A stretch of 9,179 nt of DNA from Gammaproteobacteria bacterium (GTDB lineage Bacteria > Pseudomonadota > Gammaproteobacteria > Steroidobacterales > Steroidobacteraceae): positions 1 through 9,179 of the forward strand of contig JASHTN010000215.1 in the NCBI GenBank assembly GCA_030040525.1. The letters run 5' to 3'. Both the position numbers and the translations under genes were made by a program. Positions 1 to 9,179 of the stretch are shown here, one piece after another. The notes beneath the pieces were generated by a model. It saw only the letters and a program-made list of their open reading frames with translations, made no database searches and was not told the DNA's origin. How positions within the stretch are numbered: position 1 is the stretch's first letter; every line of letters starts with the position of its first letter.

Positions 1-78
1 CTTGAGTTCCGCGGTTGGAGTGATAGCTTTTCGCTGCACGCGTCGAGCACTGTTGCGATGAAGCTTGGGATGTGATCC

Positions 79-1104
79 ATGCGGCGTCCGTTCGGGTGGC
101 AACTCCCGGTTTTGCTGCTGCTGCTGGTTGCAAGGGCGGCGGGAGCCCAGGTCCCCGGCCCAACCCAGAGCAGTCAGCCACCCGGCACTCCGTCAGGAGC
201 CAGCGCAACGCCGGCCAACGCCGGCGAGACGCCGCCGGCGCCAACCACGAGCAGGGAGCAGGTCATAGTCACCGCGCCGCCGCCCCCCAATCAGGGACTG
301 CCCGTGCTTCGACCGGACGAATTCAGCAGCTGCATGGCGCCAGCCGGAATGGACCTGGAAAATGGCCAGGCGGCGGAATTTTATGAGCAGACCGTGATCT
401 GTGAGCAGCAGCTCAATTATGAGAAGCACGTCGTGGTCGAGGCCTGCATCAATCGCGACGGCAAGACGGCTCTGCCCAGGGTCATTCAGGCCTGCACGGA
501 GTCGCTCGACCGCAGGATCTTCGAGGGCAACGCGCGCTTTTTCCTGTTTGGCAATCGTGCCGCGGCGTATCTCGCCCAGGGCGACAAGCAGCATGCGCTC
601 GACGATTTCAACGAAGCCGTCAGACTGGCTCCCCGCACCGCAGGCGTCTACTACAACCGCAGCGTCTTCTACACCGTGCAGTCCGATGACGACGCGGCCT
701 TGAAGGACCTCGACACAGCCATCGGCATTGACTCCAGGTTCGTCCCCGCGCTGCGGCAGCGCGCGAAGATCCGCCAGGCTCGGGCGAATTTCAGCGGCGC
801 GCTTGCGGACTATTCGGAGGCCATCCGTCTGCAGCCGAAGTCTGCCGCGCTGTGGAGTGAGCGAGGCTACGTGTCGCTGCGGCAAAAGGACAACGAGGGT
901 GCCGTCAGGGACGAGGCGCAGGCGATTCAACTGGATCCAAAGCTGGCTCGCGCCTATTACCTGCGTGGCGTGGCCTTCGGCTACCTCGGCAACAGCGCAA
1001 ATGCCGTCAGCGATCTTCAAACCGCGGTGAATCTCGATCCTTCGCTGGCCCACTACGTGACCATCAAAGGCAAGACCGTTTCTCTGGGGCTGCCGCCTTT
1101 GTGA
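79..1104 (+). CDS. Secreted TPR-repeat protein (five TPRs), function unknown
   Basis: The 341-residue protein starts with a Sec-type signal peptide: MRRPFGW, a Leu-rich core at 9-17, and a likely AXA cleavage site after AGA at about residue 23. A Pro/Ala/Thr-rich, probably disordered linker follows to about residue 75. Residues 153-322 form five contiguous 34-residue TPR units (153-186, 187-220, 221-254, 255-288, 289-322), each ending in a typical 'A..LDP'-like helix B. Four cysteines (C85, C108, C123, C139) all lie between linker and repeats, so disulfides in the periplasm are plausible. TPRs mediate protein-protein contacts, so the likely role is a periplasmic or envelope scaffold; no partner can be named. 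The start is secure: an in-frame TGA at 73-75 lies just upstream of this ATG. The Shine-Dalgarno match is weak (GGGA about 9 bases upstream). The gene is convergent with the next one, with 15 bases between the stops. Confidence 0.88.
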   Translation: MRRPFGWQLPVLLLLLVARAAGAQVPGPTQSSQPPGTPSGASATPANAGETPPAPTTSREQVIVTAPPPPNQGLPVLRPDEFSSCMAPAGMDLENGQAAEFYEQTVICEQQLNYEKHVVVEACINRDGKTALPRVIQACTESLDRRIFEGNARFFLFGNRAAAYLAQGDKQHALDDFNEAVRLAPRTAGVYYNRSVFYTVQSDDDAALKDLDTAIGIDSRFVPALRQRAKIRQARANFSGALADYSEAIRLQPKSAALWSERGYVSLRQKDNEGAVRDEAQAIQLDPKLARAYYLRGVAFGYLGNSANAVSDLQTAVNLDPSLAHYVTIKGKTVSLGLPPL

Positions 1105-1119
1105 GCGCGGCGGCGCCCG

Positions 1120-2791
1120 TCAGCGCCCGCAGAACGAGAGTATCGCCTCCTTGACCTTGGCGACCGCGTAGTTCCTGACCTGGTCGAGCGCGAGATGCGG
1201 AAAGTTCGGCATCTCATCCTGCGCAACCACGCAGTCGACGATCGTCGGACCGTCAGTCTCGAGCGCGCGCTGGATTGCCGTGCGCAGCTCGCCGGGCTGC
1301 GCAGCCCGAAAGCCATGTCCGCCGCAGGCAGCGGCCAGCGCGACAAAGTCGGGGTTGGGAAATCTGATGCCCTCCATGTAAGCGGGCAGACCGCTCGCCT
1401 CGGCTTCCAGGGGAATGAGCCCGAAGGAGGCGTTGTTGTAGACCACGACCTTGACGGGAAGCCGATGATGCACGGCCGTGAGGAACTCGCTCATGAGCAT
1501 GTTGAAGCCGCCGTCGCCGCATAGCGCGATGACCTGCCGCGAACGATCCAGTGCCTGGATGCCGTTCGCCTGGCCCAAGGCCGTGCCGACCGCAGCATTG
1601 TTGAAGGAGCCGATGATGCGCTGCTCGCCGCTCTGGCGTGTTGAGTCCGGTGTCCAGAACGAAGACCGCGTTGCGCGCGGCGAGATCGCTCACCGAGCGC
1701 GCCACCGCCTGTGGATGAATGCGATCGCGGCTGCGATTCACGTCCGCCTGCTTGTCGAGCATCGCGTCCCAGCGACGGCGCTCGGCGTTTACTTCCTCGA
1801 GAAACACGCCGTCGGACTTGGCCGCGACGCGGTCGATGAGCAGCTTCAATGCCGGCCGAACCGAGCCCAGGATTCCCAGCTCCGTCGGAGCCCGTCGCCC
1901 GAGCACCTGGGCGCGCTCATCGATTTGCACCACTTTCGGCCGGTGGGGCAGAAACTCCGAGTACGGATAGTCAGTGCCGAGCATCAGGAAGAGATCGCAC
2001 TCCATCACCGCGTTGTAACTGGCCTTCGTGCCGATCATGCCGATGCCACCGACCCAGCGCGGGTCGTCATAGGGCAGGATGTCCTGCCCCTTGACGGAAT
2101 GAATGAGTGGCGCTTTGAGGCGATCCGCAAGGGCTTTGAGCTCCGCGGCTGCGCCGCGACAGCCGGCGCCGCACATGATCGCAATGCGCCCGGCCGCGTC
2201 GATGCGCTCGCACGCCTCGGCAATCGCCTCCTCGGAGGGCACCATCTCGGGCAGCGGCCTGAGTGTTGCAACGCTGGCGACGCCGGCTTCCGCCTTCGCC
2301 TCGAGCACGTCCTGCGGACACGTCAGATGCGCCACACCGCGGCCGGCATACGCGGCACCGACTGCCTGATGGATGAGCTTTGCGGCCTGCACTGCCGTCG
2401 AGACGGTCTCGGTGTACAGCGAGACGTCACGAAAGAGCAGATCGGGCTCGGTCGTCTGAATGTAGTCGGTGCCGTGAAACTTGAGTGGCATGTCGCCCGA
2501 AAGCGCGAGCACCGGCGCGTGATCCCGGCTCGCTTCATAGAGCCCGGCGACCAGGTGCGTGCTCCCCGGGCCCGTCGTTCCGCAGCACACGCCCAGTCGT
2601 CCCGTCAGCTTGGCCTGGCCTGCAGCAGCGAGAGCGGCGCCTTCCTCGTGACGCACGCCAACCCACTCGATCTTGCTGTGCCGCACCGCGTCCGCGAGCG
2701 GATTGAGCGAGTCCCCGATCAGTCCGAATATGTGGCTGACGCCGATCCGCTCCAGCGTACCGACCAGCAATTCCGCTACGGTTCCGGCCAT
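1120..2791 (-). pseudogene. Broken ThDP-dependent enzyme, pyruvate oxidase/acetolactate synthase-like (frameshifted)
   Basis: Translation from 2791 gives the N-terminal pyrimidine-binding domain of a PoxB-like thiamine-diphosphate enzyme: TVAELLV, IFGLIGDSLN, and VRHEEGAA with the activating Glu. The central domain (IMCGAGCRG, LMLGTDYPYSEF) follows, up to 'FVLDTGLNT'. Near 1638 the homology jumps to another frame and continues as GEQRIIGSFNNAAVG, then the ThDP motif GDGGFNMLMSEFL...NN, ending at the TGA at 1120-1122. E. coli PoxB has about seven residues (VWAARYL) between the equivalents of these two blocks; here they are absent and the reading frames differ, fitting a loss of about 23 bases. 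The unrepaired frame runs to 1253 and lacks the ThDP motif, so its product should be inactive. The repaired protein would be about 564 residues and lacks PoxB's C-terminal lipid-binding tail. The family decarboxylates pyruvate or related 2-keto acids; the exact substrate is unresolved. An assembly error is the main alternative. Confidence 0.85.
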
Positions 2792-2796
2792 ACGCG

Positions 2797-2801
2797 CCTC
2801 C
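2797..2801 (-). promoter_or_regulatory. Shine-Dalgarno GGAGG for the ThDP-enzyme gene
   Basis: On the minus strand GGAGG is followed by the 5-base spacer CGCGT and then the ATG at 2791. This decides the start: the protein from there begins MAGTVAELLV, matching the usual N-terminus of the family. A possible upstream start at 2827 would add 12 residues without homology and would span this site. Confidence 0.65.
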
Positions 2802-2926
2802 GGGCAGACTGTGCTCCCTGCTGCCACGTCAAAGTCAGAGATGAGCCTTCGGTCACCGTGAGCCGATCACGCACCTGCGCCGAAGGGCCGTGGGTCGCAC
2901 GGGATTTTAACTCGTCCCCCTCATCA

Positions 2927-2945
2927 CGGCTCGATGCTCGAGCCG
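2927..2945. repeat. Perfect 8-bp inverted repeat (hairpin, 3-base loop) between two minus-strand genes
   Basis: CGGCTCGA, loop TGC, TCGAGCCG: a perfect stem-loop 18 bases beyond the stop of the SRPBCC gene on the minus strand. No T-run follows on either strand, so it is not a classical intrinsic terminator. It may mark the 3' end of the SRPBCC mRNA or separate it from the downstream gene. It lies in the 172-base gap 2792-2963, which otherwise shows only a weak minus-strand -10-like TAAAAT (2904-2909) and no convincing gene. Confidence 0.5.
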
Positions 2946-2963
2946 CGGCTGAGATGCAGGAGT

Positions 2964-3479
2964 CTAGATATGCGTCGTTGGCCGCTGCTGCATGGCGGGA
3001 AAGTCCGGGCCGCGCGGGAGTGGGCAGAGGAAGGACAACATGCCAAGCCTGCGCCTCCACTCGGTTTCGATCCGCTGTCGCTCCGGGTACCTCTCAAGAC
3101 CCATCTCATGAGTCAGGACCAGGAGCGATCCCAGGCCGACCGATGCGAGCTCGATGATCACCCGCTCGTCCGTTGGCGTGCGCGAGCCGTCATTGAGGCT
3201 GAACGCGAGCAGCTGCGGCCGGTCGATCCAGAGATATTCCCCTGCCCATCGGACCTCGGCGCCGTTCTCGCGACGCCCGAATCTGAACTTTCCACCGACG
3301 CGTGCGTCGATCTCGGCGCGGAGGACCTCGCCGGCCTCAGCGGCGAAGAGAAACGAGCCTGTGGTCACCGGATCGAGCCAGGCGTCAAAGACGCACTCGG
3401 CCGTTGCACAGAACTGACGACTGACCCTCACCGTGACGGCCCGTGTTGCAACGCCTGGCGTCGGCTCGAGATCGCTCAT
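2964..3479 (-). CDS. SRPBCC-domain protein, AHSA1 (Aha1 C-terminal-like) type
   Basis: The 171-residue protein has the START-like fold signature of the AHSA1 family: FDAWLDPVTTGSFLFA (31-46), a VGGKFRF strand (61-67), WAGEYLWIDRPQLLAFSL (78-94), the VIIELAS and LLVLTHE strands (107-125), and a C-terminal helix with the conserved Trp (W141). These proteins form a hydrophobic cavity for a small ligand; most bacterial members have no assigned ligand. Residues 150-171 (Pro-rich, ending TTHI) continue past the usual end of the fold, suggesting a shifted or extended C-terminus. The start ATG has only a weak AGGA 10 bases upstream. The gene is divergent from a WYL regulator across 88 bases, a common genomic pairing for AHSA1 proteins, so control by that regulator is likely. 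The domain call is firm; the biological role is unknown. Confidence 0.85.
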   Translation of the reverse strand: MSDLEPTPGVATRAVTVRVSRQFCATAECVFDAWLDPVTTGSFLFAAEAGEVLRAEIDARVGGKFRFGRRENGAEVRWAGEYLWIDRPQLLAFSLNDGSRTPTDERVIIELASVGLGSLLVLTHEMGLERYPERQRIETEWRRRLGMLSFLCPLPRGPDFPAMQQRPTTHI

Positions 3480-3529
3480 GATGGCGGTGTCCTGAGTGGA
3501 TCGACTCCGCGGAGCTTAACGGCCATTGA

Positions 3530-3544
3530 GGACAGGATTTGTCC
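3530..3544. promoter_or_regulatory. Candidate operator: perfect inverted repeat GGACA-N5-TGTCC
   Basis: The sequence GGACAGGATTTGTCC is a perfect 5-bp inverted repeat with a 5-base spacer. It sits in the divergent region between the SRPBCC gene and the WYL regulator, ending 10 bases before the TATACT box of the regulator. A dimer bound here would cover the -35 region, which fits autorepression and joint control of both genes. A lone TGTCC half-site lies at 3488-3492, close to the SRPBCC start. The symmetry is seen directly; the protein that binds it is inferred. Confidence 0.55.
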
Positions 3545-3554
3545 GCGATCCGCC

Positions 3555-3560
3555 TATACT
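3555..3560 (+). promoter_or_regulatory. Candidate -10 box TATACT for the WYL regulator (leaderless start)
   Basis: TATACT matches the sigma-70 -10 consensus at five of six positions. Transcription normally begins about seven bases further on, which falls at or next to the A of the ATG at 3568. There is no Shine-Dalgarno sequence before that ATG, in keeping with a leaderless mRNA. No good -35 hexamer stands at 16-18 bases, so an activator or the adjacent inverted repeat may matter. Confidence 0.45.
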
Positions 3561-3567
3561 TCGCGCC

Positions 3568-4515
3568 ATGCTCAAGACCTCCGCGCGCCTGCTGCGCTTG
3601 CTGTCGGTGCTTCAGTCGCGCCGGCACTGGTCGGGCAGTGAGTTGAGCGAGCGAGTTGGGGTCGACGCGCGCACGATCCGGCGCGATATCGACCGCTTGC
3701 GCGAGCTGGGCTATGCGGTCGAGGCCTCGCCGGGTCTGGGCGGCGGTTACCAGCTGCAGCCCGGTTCCTCGCTCCCGCCGGTGCTGCTCGATGACGACGA
3801 GGCGGTGGCGGTCGCAGTCGCGGTGCGCGCCGCTGCCGGCAGCGTCGGCAGGATGGAGGACACGGCCGTCGGGCTGCTCGCGAAGCTCGATCAGCTGCTT
3901 CCCGCCCGCCTGCGCAAGCGGGCGAGCGCCCTGCACTCGGTCACGGTCTCCGTGGCCGGCTCTCGGGCGGTGCCATCGATTGAGGTGCTCACCCGGCTCG
4001 CCACGGCGTGCCGCGACCATCTCAAGTTGTGGCTCAACTACCGGGACCGCGCCGGCAATGCCACGACGCGCACCGTCGAACCGCTGCGCCTGGCGCACAC
4101 GGGGCATCTCTGGTACCTCGTCGCCTGGGACGTGCAGCGCGCGGACTGGCGGACGTTCCGCACCGATCGCATCCAGCGCCTGGTGTCGGCCGGTCCGCAT
4201 TTCGCGCCGCGCGCGTTCCCGGGGGATATCGCCCAGTTCGTGGCGCGCTCGATGCGGCAGGTGCCCTACCGCTATCGCATGCGGCTCAAGCTGGCGGGCT
4301 CCGCGACCGAGCTCGTCAAGCGCATTCCGAGCTGGTGCGGCGTGTTGGAAGCGCTGGACGATGTGAGCTGTACTTTGAGCACCGGCGCAGACTCCATCGA
4401 GGTGCTCGCGGCGCAGGTCGTGCTGATCGGGACGGACTTCGAGATCCTCGACTCACGCGAGCTGGTCCCGGAGCTGCGAAAAATCGCAGACCGGCTGCAC
4501 AGGGCAACGGACTAA
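3568..4515 (+). CDS. YafY-type transcriptional regulator: HTH_11 plus WYL domain
   Basis: The 315-residue protein begins with a DeoR/HTH_11-type winged helix (about 4-60): SGSELSERVGVDARTIRRDI forms the helix-turn-helix and GLGGGYQL the wing. A linker rich in Ala and Val follows. The WYL domain covers about 140-205, with the diagnostic W182-Y183-L184 in LWYLVAWD, preceded by LKLWLNYRDR and followed by TFRTDRIQRL. The C-terminal WCX-like region (about 235-312) has MRLKLAG, VLIGTDFEIL and a final helix. WYL domains sense ligands such as nucleotides or nucleic acids in characterised members; this one's ligand is unknown. I chose the ATG at 3568 over an upstream TTG at 3526 because homology begins at MLKTSARLLRLL and the TTG would overlap the operator and -10 box. 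It is divergent from the SRPBCC gene, its likely target, and convergent with the small zinc-ribbon gene. Confidence 0.9.
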   Translation: MLKTSARLLRLLSVLQSRRHWSGSELSERVGVDARTIRRDIDRLRELGYAVEASPGLGGGYQLQPGSSLPPVLLDDDEAVAVAVAVRAAAGSVGRMEDTAVGLLAKLDQLLPARLRKRASALHSVTVSVAGSRAVPSIEVLTRLATACRDHLKLWLNYRDRAGNATTRTVEPLRLAHTGHLWYLVAWDVQRADWRTFRTDRIQRLVSAGPHFAPRAFPGDIAQFVARSMRQVPYRYRMRLKLAGSATELVKRIPSWCGVLEALDDVSCTLSTGADSIEVLAAQVVLIGTDFEILDSRELVPELRKIADRLHRATD

Positions 4516-4531
4516 GAGGTCCGAGCGCCGT

Positions 4532-4551
4532 CGCCGGTTCACGTACCGGCG
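4532..4551. terminator. Candidate stem-loop between convergent genes (no T-run)
   Basis: CGCCGGT, loop TCACGT, ACCGGCG: a perfect 7-bp stem with a 6-base loop, 16 bases past the WYL regulator stop. The minus-strand gene's TGA (4539-4541) lies inside the loop. A symmetric hairpin between convergent genes could serve as a bidirectional 3' end, but neither strand has a following T-tract, so Rho-independent termination is doubtful. Confidence 0.35.
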
Positions 4552-4856
4552 CTTCCCACCGTGTACTTGTGCTCACTGCGGGCGCTCCAGCGGTAAAGAT
4601 CCTCGTCCCCGCAATGCGGGCACTTGATCGCAGCAAGTTGGTCGTCGGATTCAGCCGCAGGCGGCTTGCCTGCCGCCTGTGTGAGCGCAATGGCAATGAC
4701 AAGCCCGCAGGACTTGTTCTTGCAGACCCACCCGAGGTAGAGATCGCCTGGGACCATCTGACGCGGCACCCTGATGTCGACGTGGCGCAAGCCCGGTGAG
4801 GTCACTGTCTTGCGTACAGGCGTTCCCAGGGTCTTGGATGGACGTTTAATTGCCAC
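4539..4856 (-). CDS. Small zinc-ribbon-like hypothetical protein (105 aa)
   Basis: I do not recognise the family. The 105-residue protein has a basic N-terminus (MAIKRPSKTL, then RKTVTSPGLR) and two cysteine pairs: C45-x4-C50 (CKNKSC) and C79-x2-C82 (CPHC). The spacing between pairs and the strand-rich sequence around them fit a zinc ribbon that binds one Zn ion. There is no signal peptide or membrane segment, so it should be cytoplasmic. The GTG start is supported by GGAGAGG (4862-4868 on the minus strand) with a 5-base spacer. A weak promoter-like pair, TTGGCG (4910-4915) and TAGGCT (4887-4892) 17 bases apart, lies upstream. It is convergent with the WYL regulator and may be transcribed alone. 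A structural zinc ribbon in a nucleic-acid-binding or regulatory protein is a guess. That it is a real gene rests on the Shine-Dalgarno site and the paired cysteines. Confidence 0.7.
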   Translation of the reverse strand: MAIKRPSKTLGTPVRKTVTSPGLRHVDIRVPRQMVPGDLYLGWVCKNKSCGLVIAIALTQAAGKPPAAESDDQLAAIKCPHCGDEDLYRWSARSEHKYTVGSAGT

Positions 4857-4861
4857 TGTTG

Positions 4862-4868
4862 CCTCTCC
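4862..4868 (-). promoter_or_regulatory. Shine-Dalgarno GGAGAGG supporting a GTG start
   Basis: On the minus strand GGAGAGG is followed by CAACA and then GTG (4854-4856). It supports the non-ATG start of the small zinc-ribbon-like gene, whose next in-frame Met is residue 34. Confidence 0.6.
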
Positions 4869-4976
4869 GGCATGAGCAGTTTCGAGAGCCTACCGCGACT
4901 GCTGGCTGGCGCCAAACGGAGCGCGGCTCAATCCCCGGCATAGCAATGCGCGCGGGCGCTGCTGTGCATTTACGGT

Positions 4977-5384
4977 CTATGCCCCGCGCTTTCCTGGGGT
5001 GCCTGACGACGCAGCCAATTGGTTCAGCTCCTGCTCCTGGTCCGAGCTGTCGAGCTCGAACACATGGTTGTCGAAGTCGAAGAAGTACAGGGATGCACCG
5101 GACTCGGACAGGATGAACTCGCAGCCCTGCGACCTCAGCTTGTCCGCGATTGCCGGGATGGTCTCGCGCGCGACGCGAAACGCGATGTGGTCACCCGTTC
5201 GCTCACGCTTGACGTCCGCGCCAACCAGGGCAACCCAGGTGACTCCCAGCCGGACGAAAGTCTCATCGTGTCCTTCGGCATCCGTGCGCCTCACGACCGG
5301 GGCATCGAACAGGCCTCGCAGGAAGGCTGCGGTTCGGCCCGGATCCCGGACAATCAGTGCGATGTGAGCAATGGGGCCGAGCAT
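4977..5384 (-). CDS. FosX-like glyoxalase-fold (VOC) metalloenzyme, possible fosfomycin-resistance hydrolase
   Basis: The 135-residue protein is a compact vicinal-oxygen-chelate enzyme resembling FosX: IAHIALIVRD at the N-terminus, GDHIAFRV mid-protein and SLYFFDFDNHVFEL near the C-terminus. The expected metal ligands are H7, H66 and E110. E41, in DETFVRL, aligns with FosX Glu44, the general base that lets FosX add water to the fosfomycin epoxide without a thiol. The Arg found nine residues after the metal Glu in FosA and FosX is Glu here (E119), and the Arg before SIYFY is Ala, so fosfomycin may not be the real substrate. The family alignment is from memory. The ATG at 5384 has GGGGGA (5391-5396) six bases upstream, and places the first metal His at residue 7, as in FosX. 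A longer open frame upstream runs through metH and is a shadow. It starts 23 bases after the metH stop, so co-transcription is likely. Confidence 0.8.
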   Translation of the reverse strand: MLGPIAHIALIVRDPGRTAAFLRGLFDAPVVRRTDAEGHDETFVRLGVTWVALVGADVKRERTGDHIAFRVARETIPAIADKLRSQGCEFILSESGASLYFFDFDNHVFELDSSDQEQELNQLAASSGTPGKRGA

Positions 5385-5390
5385 GAGTAT

Positions 5391-5396
5391 TCCCCC
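5391..5396 (-). promoter_or_regulatory. Shine-Dalgarno GGGGGA for the FosX-like gene
   Basis: GGGGGA on the minus strand lies six bases before the ATG at 5384, within the 23-base gap after the metH stop. It fixes the start and indicates that the gene is translated separately from metH on the same mRNA. Confidence 0.55.
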
Positions 5397-5407
5397 GCCG
5401 TCGCCCT

Positions 5408-9179
<3,772 letters not shown>

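Noticed and set aside
193..1053. Minus-strand open frame of 286 codons opposite the TPR gene
   Set aside because: The plus strand encodes regular 34-residue TPRs over the same bases, so this is a shadow frame.
1105..1130. GC-rich stretch between the convergent stops as a terminator
   Set aside because: It contains a direct repeat (GCGCCCG twice) rather than an inverted one, and there is no T-run.
1120..1578. A separate 152-codon gene carrying the ThDP motif
   Set aside because: Homology extends upstream of its first ATG to about 1638 and joins the other half of the same enzyme. It is the displaced C-terminal part of a broken gene, not a stand-alone protein.
2776..3060. Minus-strand 94-codon open frame across the SRPBCC-ThDP gap
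   Set aside because: It overlaps both flanking genes, has no ribosome site or domain, and its composition is that of a random GC-rich frame.
1478..3157. Long plus-strand open frame of 559 codons
   Set aside because: It is antisense to the ThDP-enzyme and SRPBCC genes, whose minus-strand translations show clear family motifs. The frame is a by-product of high GC and has no recognisable protein features.
3526..3567. TTG at 3526 as start of the WYL regulator
   Set aside because: It would add 14 residues without homology, encoded by the operator and -10 box. The ATG at 3568 matches where the HTH domain begins.
4857..4976. Possible gene, RNA or terminator in the gap between the FosX-like and zinc-ribbon-like genes
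   Set aside because: Only a weak imperfect hairpin near 4942-4963 and a weak promoter-like pair are visible, with no convincing coding or RNA signal.

Overview
The window is GC-rich, densely coding DNA whose gene content and MetH similarity suggest a proteobacterium, perhaps a gammaproteobacterium of a Xanthomonadales/Steroidobacter-like type. That placement is inferred from the style of the sequence, not from a marker search. No mobile element, tRNA, rRNA, CRISPR array or phage gene is visible. It reads as an ordinary chromosomal region with one broken gene.

Layout from left to right. (1) 79-1104 (+): a secreted protein with a proline-rich linker, four cysteines and five tandem TPRs. (2) 1120-2791 (-): a PoxB/acetolactate-synthase-like thiamine-diphosphate enzyme, convergent with (1), split by a frame change near 1638. 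Comparison with the family suggests that about 23 bases are missing, so I call it a pseudogene. (3) 2964-3479 (-): an AHSA1-type SRPBCC protein. (4) 3568-4515 (+): a YafY-type HTH/WYL regulator, divergent from (3). Their 88-base intergenic region holds a perfect inverted repeat, GGACA-N5-TGTCC, and a TATACT box placed so that the regulator mRNA would begin at its ATG. (5) 4539-4856 (-): a small protein with two cysteine pairs (zinc-ribbon type), convergent with (4). (6) 4977-5384 (-): a FosX-like glyoxalase-fold protein, 23 bases downstream of (7). (7) 5408 to beyond 9179 (-): nearly complete cobalamin-dependent methionine synthase, metH. Its 5' end lies outside the window.

Functional grouping: metH and the FosX-like gene probably share a transcript. 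The WYL regulator probably controls itself and the SRPBCC gene through the shared operator. The broken ThDP enzyme lies downstream of the SRPBCC gene on the same strand, but a 172-base gap with a strong hairpin separates them. I see no convincing new multi-gene system. The points most worth checking are the operator plus leaderless start of the WYL gene, the deletion in the ThDP enzyme, the Ser in place of the motif Gly in the MetH B12-binding site, and the altered substrate-site residue in the FosX-like protein.
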